DNA of 64,000 bases from Branchiostoma belcheri (Eukaryota; Chordata; Leptocardii; Amphioxiformes; Branchiostomatidae), in NCBI RefSeq assembly GCF_001625305.1, contig NW_017803910.1, forward strand, positions 186,001 through 250,000, in the 5' to 3' direction. The notes beneath the pieces were generated by a model that saw only the letters and a list, made by a program, of their open reading frames with translations, was not told where the DNA came from and searched no databases. Numbering within the stretch: the first letter of the stretch is position 1; each line of letters begins with the position of its first letter. The position numbers were made by a program, and so were the translations under genes. Below, piece after piece: positions 39,801 through 51,800 of the stretch.

Positions 39801-42800
39801 GCTCTGGTATGAGGTGGCCAGGAAGGTGAACTGTGTCATCATTGGTATGAAACATGAACCATTGTACACATTATACAAGTAAGATACGACAAACAATCGT
39901 ATGAGTAATACACAATTCTATGATGCAACTCAGTAATTGGTATTTTCCCATGATCATACAATACAGTTCTAATACATTCACAAAAACGCGACATACTTCC
40001 CGCATGTCGGAAATTATTTGATAAACTTATTTCTTGTTAGTTACAAGAACTTACTTCCTGCGGATGCCTCCATCGCACGGCTCTGAACACTCGCTCCACT
40101 CTGACCATGGTGACCAGTTCCCGTCAACTAGCCAATGAAAATACAATGTGAGAACCTGCACTCAAAAACTCTAGCAAAACAAGTTTTCTATAAGAATGCA
40201 TTCAAAAAAGAAGAACGACAAAAACTGTATCAGAACCAAACTAACTTGGGCAGTTGTACTCGGTGCAGTCCATGTTTCCATTGATGCAGGTGCTGCAGAA
40301 AATAAATGCATGTTGACAGCAGTTATTATTATATATACTAATTGCTTCACATAGCACTAAAACTTCAAGTTCCCCTTAGCCTCTTTTATGTTAATTTCAA
40401 AGTTTGCATTGTTTTCGCAGATCTGAGAGCCAATTAAATTGCATCGCCACAGAATTTATCAGACAAACTGCTAGTTATTGACTGACCAGTTCTGGCAGTC
40501 GTTGACTGAGTATGTCTGGCCGGGCTCGTAGAACTCGCCATCGTAGAGACACAGACACTCCTCCGGTACGACACACTCCCCGTCCTGGAAGAACTTGTCC
40601 CCATCACATCGGCAGTAGCCTGTACACTCTGTGGTGTCACACATCACCTGCAGGGTAAACAGACTCCATGTTAATGTGGTATGACCGCACAGACCACAAC
40701 GTTGTCTCTAATATATGCATTTTCAGTCAATCATTATAGATCGAGGATACTCCTTTCCTGTGTTTTATTGGCACTCCTTGAAGCAATAAATCTGGACAGG
40801 TGTTATCTTTGTCAAACTGGAGACATTCAGTACTGTTTCTGAGTGGGGGGGGGTATAGGTGAGCATTGCTTGAATGTCCAAAATTGCTTGAACTATGATG
40901 TACTGACATGAAAATAGTGACAGACATAAAAGCGAGCAATAACTTCACATGAAAACTCTCTAATGTGTTTCTTAATAATTATGAAAATGTTGAGCCAGAT
41001 TTGATGCTATGAAATTTGATTTCCTTGATATCTATTTCTTAGATAAAATGTTTTAAAGTTAAACTTACATATTACATTTAATTTGCCTACAAAGTTAATA
41101 CCACCATGTAGTACCTGTGCACTGAGCTCGGCGCAGGTACGTGGACAGGAGTTTCCACAGTCCTCTGCAGAGACCCATGTGCTTGTGTAGGGGCACTCCT
41201 CTGTAGAGGGGAACACACCGGCCAGGTTATGGAAATGATAGAAGAGCCATCTAGGGAATCATTGGTGTAGTGCAGCCTGACAGGGGCACTACTTGATTCT
41301 GCCAATGCAATAGCAACTGATTTCTCTGGTATTCTTCCTTAGGCTACATAATATTCTTTCAGTTCACTGATATTCCGAAGTACACTGAAATGGTACTCGG
41401 CTTGTTGAAAAGTTATCCCCCCTCAGAGAAAAATGGCAATATTGAATATTGTTATTCTGACAAACACTTATTTTCTGTAGCACTAATTTTCTGACCCCCT
41501 CATGATCAGAGAAGAAAGGCAATCTTGAATTTCTGACTAATTTTCTGTAGCAGTGCAATCACCAGCTTTATTACTCCGTAAAGACTGCAACTTTCTGGAC
41601 ATCTTTGGACATTATAAGCACTAGAGCACTAGAGATCCTTGTGATTCACCTGGGGTGCAGGGCTCGTCACACTCCTTGGTCTGCACGAGGGTGTTGCCCT
41701 CACAATCGGCGCCGTCGTACTGCGGAGCGGGGTTGCTGCATGTACGGAACCGGTACTGAGAACCGTCCACACACGGGTCTTCACAACCAGACCACGGGCC
41801 CCAAGGAGACCACTCGCCATCAACTGGGCAAGGAAAATGGCAAAAAAGATGTTTGGACAAACTTTAACTGCAAAACTATAATTGTCTCATAGGTAAATGT
41901 AATGAGATCTGAATAAGATATAATATTCAATTAGACATCAGGAGAAATGTATTCCTATCAGTAAAGATTTGCATAAGAATCATTTCAATCATTGCAGTTT
42001 ATGTGGTCGATCTTATTGACAATTGTGAACCATTGTTCTATCGTTGACAAAGGGGGGAAATACAAAAAACTGGAAGAATCTAAATTATCAGAAAATCTTC
42101 TTGTAAAATTATCCCACCATAAATGGAAAAGAAAATTGGTATTAATGTTTAATATTCATTGTGCCATTCAGATGTAGACTGTACTTACTCGGGCATCTGT
42201 ATGTTCCACAGTTCTGGATCTGGCTGTCCTGTCCGTCACAGTACTCCCCATATCCTGCTGGAGCTGGGTTGTTGCACTCCCGGTGTCTTCACACAAACAC
42301 AAACAAAGAACATTTCCAATTTCCCTTGATTTTATGAACCAACTTACAGAGTTGACAAAATGTGATTAGTTAAATCATCTTTTTTTTAGATTCGGGGGAA
42401 ATATATCAAGTCGTGATAAAATAAGGCTGGAAGGGAGACTTACTGGGCTACTATATAGGTGTGAGCTGTCATGCACTGGATATGTGGATGAAAGGTAATG
42501 ATAGTTTGACTTGTAAACTTACCTGATTTGGTATGGTACACTGCCATCCTCAGAGATACAGGTTGCCGTGCAGGTAGACCAGGGAGTCCATGGACTCCAT
42601 TCACCATGAACTGAAACAAAATGTTACAGCACATTTAATATCCACTGAACAAAATCAATTCTTTATATAAGCACACTTTGCAACATGTTGCAGCGCATTC
42701 AAATAACCACAGTGAAAAATAATCTATTCTTAAAGGCTAGTACACTTTGCAACATGCATAGAGGTTTGGTTCTTTGCCTGGGTGTACATGTACCTTTACG

Positions 42801-45800
42801 CATGATTTAAGTTGCATTTAAAGACATAATTACATGCATTCAACAATATAGCTTTCAACGTCTTGAAAACTTAATAACTTACTAGTAGTTACAGTAGTAT
42901 CAGACAGTAATATTCTAAACATTACTTGACACTTACCAGAGCAGTTGGCTACCTCACAGACAAGTTGAGAATTTTCACAGGTGCTGGGAATGATAGCAAA
43001 CAATAGTTATTTACATGTATCATAAATGTACACAAGATGGCACACTCATAAACAATAGTTGATAAAAACAGAATTGTGCAACATACTATTAGGCATTCTT
43101 TCTTCAACCTAATCTTGTACCACTCACCAGTTCTCACACTCATTTTTTATTATAGTCTCGCCTGGTTGCACTTCCTCAACTTCACCTGTGGGCAATTGAA
43201 ATAATGCAAAATCACGATTAGACATCCGGCTGAGGTAATAAGACAGTTACTCAACTGGATATGATTTTGGAAACAGTTAACATAGCACCCACTACCTTTG
43301 TCATTGACGCTAGAGAAATTGTGCAGAAATGCAGGACTGGAGTCAGTTGAAAAAAATACATCACAAGTTATATGTGGCTAAAACTATGCCGTTGATGTTG
43401 ACAGTGCAGCGACATTCTGCATAGGAGACACAAAGTCCATCCTGCAGGACGGATCCGTCGGGGCAGTAGCAGCCGGGTACACAGTCCTCCTCACAGGTCA
43501 CACCCTGCTGCAGGTCCAGACATGTCCTGGGGCAGTTCCCACACTCCTTCCACACCCTTGTCATCCAAACACTCCTCTGTGGGGGTATACAAAACTTGAA
43601 GTTTCCCTATGTCCTATAATCTCCAAGCAGATCCTACAGTGGCTAATGAATCCTACTCGGCTAATGGATACTGCCTTGCCACCATAGGATCTGCTTGAAG
43701 ATTATCAACATTATGTATACCAAATGAATCCAATGCTTGTTCCGAACAATTTTTTTTTTCAAAAAAGTATCAGCATTTATTGTGTTCTCCACCCATGTGA
43801 TTTTATCACCTTGGTTCTTAGACATTCCAAACCAACTATTTAGCAAGACTTCATCATGAAACCTAAAAGTTTGGAGGAAACTTGAGTATACAATATACAT
43901 TGTATAAATATTCACTCGGTTTTCATGCTTCGAATTTCATCTTATTTGTTACTTACTTATAATCAACATTAGAATTATAGTGGTGTGGCCTAAGTTAAAA
44001 TGTTAGATACTGTACCCTGGCAGTCCTGGAGGTTACAGGAGGTGGTCTCTGCGCTGTTGCCGGGACAGTTGGAAGTGACCGGGGTGTCCTCGTACCGGAT
44101 ACAGCTCCTGGTCCGGATCCTCTGTCCACTGTCACAGGTGGCCGTGCAGGCAGACCACGGAGCCCACTCACCCCAGTGAGCTGGTGTACCTACATGTACA
44201 ATACGATTTGAGGGAAAATCAGCAATGAAAAAAACAAACTGTACAACATACATGCATTCCCTGATTGATCATCTTCAATTTCCCTTTCCCCAAAAGCTAG
44301 GTGTTGCTTCTCAAACATGTGTCCCTGGAAATAAGCATGTCTGCCTTGGGTCATATCATGTTGTGGTAATCTTTATGAAAAAATGAAAAGATAGGAAAGG
44401 AGAGATTTGCCTCACAAAGCTCACCTGGACAGGTAGCAACAAAACAGTCCTTTGTGTCCACAGTGTTGCCTTCACATGGCAGTCCGCCGTTGCTGGCAGA
44501 GGGGTTACTTCCAGACCTGTACAGGATGAAAACAACTTAGTGCTTAAACTTTAGAATGTGTTTTACTTCTCAAAAGATCAATAATACAAATATTATTGTT
44601 GGTGAATTCAGTAAACGACATTGAGGGAAAAATTTATAACCTTATGCATCAGTCATAAATAACACAATAAAGACTGGTGTGTTGCACCGAAGGGGCGTTT
44701 ATACCAACTATACAGATACAGAGAAGGACAATCACCTGTATCTCTGCTGAATGCCAGCTCCGCACGTCTTGTCACATGGAGTCCAGATGCTCCAAAGGGA
44801 CCAGCCGCAGTCCACTATGGGAAACAGATGGTGAGTTGTAACTTTAGGACAGACTTTCTTAATAATATTGTGTATTTGGATATGCATAGATACACAAAGA
44901 TTTCATGATGAGTATTTATGTATCACCAGATTATTGCACCAGTGACAATTAGCAATGTTACACAGATTTTAACAAATTGCCATTCGTGTCTTATCTTTTG
45001 CAAATACATACCAGCACACTCTTCATCAGTACAGGTCATGTATCCGTTCTCACAAACACTGTTGATAGAAAAACAAGGCTGAATGTCAAAGCAAAACATG
45101 CAGTTTATAAATATATAGATATTAGCTCACCTCAGTTTATCTTGATTCTACACATCCAAAATAGTACACTTCCCCTTTCTTAATATTTCTAAGGTTTGAA
45201 ATACTGTAGAATGATTCATCTTCAGATCAACTTATTGGAAATTAAATTCAGTTTTTGACCTATGTTACTAACAATTAAGTAATGTACATGTAAGTTACAG
45301 CAAAAGTTACATTACCATGTGTTGCAGTCACTGGTGATATTTTGGCCAGGTTCGTACTCCTGTCCATTGTAGAGACATTTGCACTCCGCTGCAGTCACAC
45401 ACTCTCCATTCTGACTGTACGTTCCCTCAGCACAGTAACAACCTGCAAGGGAAAGGGAAAAGAGAATTCAAAGTGATCTTGATCCAGTTTAGCACACTAG
45501 TACTGAAGAGTCAATCTTCCACTGGTCATGACAAGAAAAGCTGTTAGTAGTTGGAGCAATTGTTATCATGATTGAAGGTAGGTGTGATGACTATCCTCTT
45601 TGCAGCCAGAGGCACAATTGGGGGCTAAACTTCATTGCTCTAGGACCATAATGGCAGCCTTCCAGCATTCTGATAACCTTACAACAACAAAAAATGAGTA
45701 TCACTGAAAGATAGCAGGAGCATTTCTGTATGCCATAATGCCAGCCTGTATGAAGGACACAACTATATATAGGAAGTCAGAAACTTTTAAAGCTGAACAC

Positions 45801-48800
45801 ACCTTCTTGACAAGTCAGCTGGCAAGTCACCTCGTTGCTGAGGCCCTGGCAGCTTCTCGAGCAGGGGTCGAAGCCAGCAAGACAGTCTTCAGTTGTTACA
45901 GACTCCTTCTCAAGACAATCTGCAAGGAGGATATAGATGATGACATTCATTTTCAAACCTTTAAAGAAGAGTTGCTGCAATTAACGCATCTTGCTTTTCT
46001 TAAATGCACTTAGTCTAAAATGAAATTAATGTCATTATGCAATTATTGGAAAAGTCAGTTTACTGAGAAGACCCTATTGTGATTAGCTTTGGGCAGAATT
46101 ATGACCAGTATTCTTACCTGGTCCACATGGCTCATTGATGCACATGTCGGTCTCATGGTAAGAACCATTGCAGATGTTGCCTCCATTCTTGGGTGGTGGA
46201 TCCGTACAGTTTCTATATATATTAGGAAATAAGGCATGTATTGTGGAGGAAACAAAATTTGCTTATACAAATCTCTCAGCAAACACACATTGAATAAAAT
46301 TGAGTCTTACTAATATTGAATTGAAATTGAAACAAGATCGGGGCCTATGCACATTACCTGTATCTGTGAATGACACCAAAATCACAAGCCGCGTCACAGT
46401 TGCTCCATGGGGACCACTGAGACCAACCGCCATCAACTGTCAATCATTCAAAAATACTGTCAGCTCAAAAACATGGCTAGGTAATTTGCAGCCTACAAAA
46501 TTAATAATTCTATAATTAGATAATCAGGTGATGCAATGAGCAGTTTTTTTGTTTAAATTAAGAGATAAAATTTCGTCTCCCAATTGCAAGCTTTCAGCTA
46601 CTCCACAAAGTTTTCTGTAATATATTTGTATTCTGTATTATACAAATTTAAAGAACAAAGCTACACAAACCAAATGTTGTGAACGTCTTGGCTAATAATA
46701 TGGTACAGTAGTGTTTAAGTAAAGCATACAAGATTTGAATTAAACATTGGCCTTACCTGGACAAGCAGAAGTGAAGCAGTTCTTGCTCTCCGTGAAGGGT
46801 CCCGAACACTCCGCACCGCCTGTCTGTGCCGGCTGTGCGATGCCGCGGTTTCTGGTGGCCACGCCCTGGCCGCACGTCAGCGAACAGTCACTCCAACTTC
46901 CCCACTGCCCGTGGATGCAGTCAACTGTAGGATACATTGTCAACCACGTTCATAATAATCAGTATCAAAAGAGAAGAACAAAAAACCAATTATGACTTGT
47001 GACCACAATAAGTAACAAATGCCATTCACAAAAGTAAAAGTGCAAAATGCATGATGGGATTCCCTAGCAGCCAATCTATTAAACTTATCTGGGCCATAAA
47101 AATATAATCTCCATAATGTAGGTTTTTTGCAGGTATAATTGAAGTTGTGCAGGTATTTCTGATTTCTAACCTTCACTTGACAATGTCCAAGTCCTGAATA
47201 TAATTTAGATTTTTGTTTCATTTGTTATCACTTTTCTAGTAAATTGGTACTAGTGTAAGTTCCGTCTACTTAGCAGACAAGGAGGCCAGACGCTGAGTAG
47301 TGTGGAGTTGAATCTATTCTGCTGTAGGACAATACACAATCTTCCATGTGTTCACCTCTGACCCCGGGTTGGCTCATACCATTCTAACCCGGGGGTGTTC
47401 TATTTCTGCTACTTACAGTCTAGTAAAACCTGACTGGTGCAGGAACGTTGCACTTAACCTGTACTATTTTAGGTAGGTTTGTTTTCAACTGACAATACAC
47501 GTAGTACTAAGACATCGATTTGGCATGATATTGAAATCTCGATTTCTAACGTGAACAAGTTTGGTTTAAATCATGGAGATGTTTATTATTATAATAAATA
47601 ATTTTGCAATAATATTTGTTCATTACCGCAGTTGTCTTCGTCTGAGCCGTCGGTACAGTGGGCTGTGCCGTCACAAACCTGGCTGCTACTCAAACACTCT
47701 CCTGACAGGCAGGTGAACTGAGAGTCCGTGCAGGGTGACGGGGGCGGTGTTGTCGGGATGTACAGAGGTGTTGTGGCCGGGGCAGCTGTGGTCAACCCAC
47801 CTGCTGGTGTCGCTACAGCGAAGGGAAGGTGATTAGTCCTAGATTCAATATGGTACCAATTGGTTACTCTGACAAGATTAAAATGTAGACCTCAATTAGT
47901 TCATTTTGAATGTTGTTCTTAGTATCTAAACGTAGACGTTAGAGGAAATTAATTAAATTGATGTATGTGACATTATCCAGTAATCAAAGAAAATTATTGT
48001 CCAAAGTTATTTGTTACAGTGCCTTTAATATATTTAAGGTGAAACAATGTACATATTAGCTTATCCAACATAACTCAAGGCAAAAACGTGCACCAATTAT
48101 TGATATATCTTTAGACAAGACACATCTTACTGTATATAACAAAAAGCATACCTCCAGATACAGAACTTGATGTCGAGTAAACAAGGGTATACATTTCATA
48201 GTCCACACAAGTTGTTGTAAATGTTGGAAGGGTTGTGAAATGAGGAGTTGTCGTAATTGTTGTCCCTGTTGTCATCAGCGTAGTGAATCCGGAAGTGGCT
48301 GTGATCTCAGGTGTAGTTGGCGTCGTAAAGCTTCTACTGGTTGTTATGCCAGGAAGAGTCGTCATTGTGGTTCCATAGGTAGTGGTGGTGGTGCTTGGAC
48401 TAGCTGTAGTTGAAACCCCAAATGAAGTGGTCGTGCCCGGTGCAGCCGTGGTCGTCACTCCAGGTGTGCCTCCCACTCCAGGGGTAGTGGTGGTACCTGG
48501 TGCGGCCGTGGTCGTCACTCCAGGTGTGCCTCCCACTCCAGGGGTAGTGGTGGTACCAGGTGCAACCGTGGTCGTCACTCCAGGTGTGCCTCCCACTCCA
48601 GCTGTGGTTGTTGTTCCTGGTGCAGCCGTGGTTGTCACTCCAGGTGTGCCTCCCACTCCAGGGGTAGTGGTGGTACCTGGTGCAGCCGTGGTCGTCACTC
48701 CAGGTGTGCCTCCCACTCCAGGGGTAGTGGTGGTACCTGGTGCAGCCGTGGTCGTCACTCCAGGTGTGCCTCCCACTCCAGCTGTGTGTGTTCCTGGTGC

Positions 48801-51800
48801 AGCCGTGGTCGCCACTCCAGGTGTGCCTCCACTCCAGCTGTGGTGTGTTCCTGGTGCAGCCGTGGTCGTCACTCCAGGTGTGCCTCCCACTCCAGCTGTG
48901 GTTGTTGTTCCTGGTGCAGCCGTGGTCGTCACTCCAGGTGTGCCTCCCACTCCAGGGGTAGTGGTGGTACCTGGTGCAGCCGTGGTCGTCACTCCAGGTG
49001 TGCCTCCCACTCCAGGGGTAGTGGTGGTACCTGGTGCAGCCGTGGTCGTCACTCCAGGTGTGCCTCCCACTCCAGCTGTGGTTGTTGTTCCTGGTGCAGC
49101 CGTGGTCGTCACTCCAGGTGTGCCTCCCACTCCAGCTGTGGTTGTTGTTCCTGGTGCAGCCGTGGTCGTCACTCCAGGTGTGCCTCCCACTCCAGGGGTA
49201 GTGGTGGTACCTGGTGCAGCCGTGGTCGTCACTCCAGGTGTGCCTCCCACTCCAGCTGTGGTTGTTGTTCCTGGTGCAGCCGTGGTCGTCACTCCAGGTG
49301 TGCCTCCCACTCCAGGGGTAGTGGTGGTACCTGGTGCAGCCGTGGTCGTCACTCCAGGTGTGCCTCCCACTCCAGCTGTGGTTGTTGTTCCTGGTGCAGC
49401 CGTGGTCGTCACTCCAGGTGTGCCTCCCACTCCAGGGGTAGTGGTGGTACCTGGTGCAGCCGTGGTCGTCACTCCAGGTGTGCCTCCCACTCCAGCTGTG
49501 GTTGTTGTTCCTGGTGCAGCCGTGGTCGTCACTCCAGGTGTGCCTCCCACTCCAGGGGTAGTGGTGGTACCTGGTGCAGCCGTGGTCGTCACTCCAGGTG
49601 TGCCTCCCACTCCAGGGGTAGTGGTGGTACCTGGTGCAGCCGTGGTCGTCACTCCAGGTGTGCCTCCCACTCCAGCTGTGGTTGTTGTTCCTGGTGCAGC
49701 CGTGGTCGTCACTCCAGGTGTGCCTCCCACTCCAGGGGTAGTGGTGGTACCTGGTGCAGCCGTGGTCGTCACTCCAGGTGTGCCTCCCACTCCAGCTGTG
49801 GTTGTTGTTCCTGGTGCAGCCGTGGTCGTCACTCCAGGTGTGCCTCCCACTCCAGGGGTAGTGGTGGTACCTGGTGCAGCCGTGGTCGTCACTCCAGGTG
49901 TGCCTCCCACTCCAGCTGTGGTTGTTGTTCCTGGTGCAGCCGTGGTCGTCACTCCAGGTGTGCCTCCCACTCCAGGGGTAGTGGTGGTACCTGGTGCAGC
50001 CGTGGTCGTCACTCCAGGTGTGCCTCCCACTCCAGCTGTGGTTGTTGTTCCTGGTGCAGCCGTGGTCGTCACTCCAGGTGTGCCTCCCACTCCAGGGGTA
50101 GTGGTGGTACCTGGTGCAGCCGTGGTCGTCACTCCAGGTGTGCCTCCCACTCCAGCTGTGGTTGTTGTTCCTGGTGCAGCCGTGGTCGTCACTCCAGGTG
50201 TGCCTCCCACTCCCAGGGTAGTGGTGGTACCTGGTGCAGCCGTGGTCGTCACTCCAGGTGTGCCTCCCACTCCAGCTGTGGTTGTTGTTCCTGGTGCAGC
50301 CGTGGTCGTCACTCCAGGTGTGCCTCCCACTCCAGCTGTGGTTGTTGTTCCTGGTGCAGCCGTGGTCGTCACTCCAGGTGTGCCTCCCACTCCAGGGGTA
50401 GTGGTGGTACCTGGTGCAGCCGTGGTCGTCACTCCAGGTGTGCCTCCCACTCCAGCTGTGGTTGTTGTTCCTGGTGCAGCCGTGGTCGTCACTCCAGGTG
50501 TGCCTCCCACTCCAGGGGTAGTGGTGGTACCTGGTGCAGCCGTGGTCGTCACTCCAGGTGTGCCTCCCACTCCAGGGGTAGTGGTGGTACCTGGTGCAGC
50601 CGTGGTCGTCACTCCAGGTGTGGTTGTTGTACCAGGTGCAGATGTGGTTATCGCTTCTTTTTCAGGAGATAAAATTTGTTTAACTAAGAGCACCTTGAAT
50701 CAATTGTTGAAAATGGTTGAAACATTTAAGAATATATTATTTCAATACATCTGTGTTTACTTAAATTCGTATACAAACTGTACAGCCATCTAGGTACTAC
50801 AGGACTGGTATAGTGTATGTGTGACCTTGACTGAAAATGGGCTGATGAAGTTATGACAGCCTTGTGGTTTGGGTAACAATGAGAGTTTAAAGATTTTTAG
50901 CTTGTATCTATAAGTTACTGTTACCGTTATAGAAATAGTAATTATTTGTTATTATTGGGTCTAATCTTAAATATTATGCACTTGGAGAAGGTTATTTACA
51001 CCTTTTCTTCACCTAACACTAAAATTTGCACAAAACTGTAAATTACGGTTTTGTGCTAGTTTTTACTGCCCAGTTGTGTTAACAAACATTAAAAATAAAC
51101 AAACCTTTTTTACATCCTGTTAACTCTGCTCTAAGAATCAGCCCCTTATGGTATTCCACCACATTGATGCGGATGTACTGCACATTGAGCACGTCTGGCA
51201 GTGGATGGGTCACAGCAGAGGAATCATCAGTATTTGCATCAAACACCTGTCAAAGGCCCAAAAAGTTATCATTCCTAATTTCTGATAAGACTGGCAATTG
51301 CTTGAAGAAACCGTGTAAAGCAAAGATGCAGCCAATATCCCTTTGATGTTATTTTGATTCATGTTAATCTTGAGGTTCTTGCAGTTATCGGAATCAACTT
51401 GACCCAAACTAGTCCACTGATTCAGCATGTGCGTCTGAGACAGCTGAACTTTCTGGGACACATCCTACGCATGCCTGAGGATGAACCTGTTAGACTGTAC
51501 GCCCTCTACGTGCCCTCTCATGGCAGACGCAGGCGAGGCAGACAGCCTACCTCCTACTTCAAGTATGTCCAGCAACTACTGGGAGATGAGCACAATCAGC
51601 TAACTGAGAAGCAGATCGCCAACCTTGCTTGCGACAAAGGGCAGTAGAGGGATCTTGCAGTCGCCTGCGCAGCAGCCGACCGATGATGATGATGAATCTT
51701 AAGGTCCAAAATTACTTGAAATCTGAGAATCAGCCACATGGAATTGGCGTGGATTATCGGGTGGATATACTGGCTATGTAAATAATAATTATGTGAAAAG

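Noticed and set aside
48421..50630. Possible CRISPR-like regular repeat
   Set aside because: Units are contiguous with no unique spacers, they are coding, and the genome is eukaryotic.
48382..50793. Very long plus-strand open frames (803 and 628 codons) over the mucin VNTR, and a similar one at 53902-54717
   Set aside because: They exist because the 60-bp unit has no stop codon in several frames. The minus-strand frame encodes a sensible Thr/Pro mucin repeat, has splice sites and fits between domain exons; the others do not.
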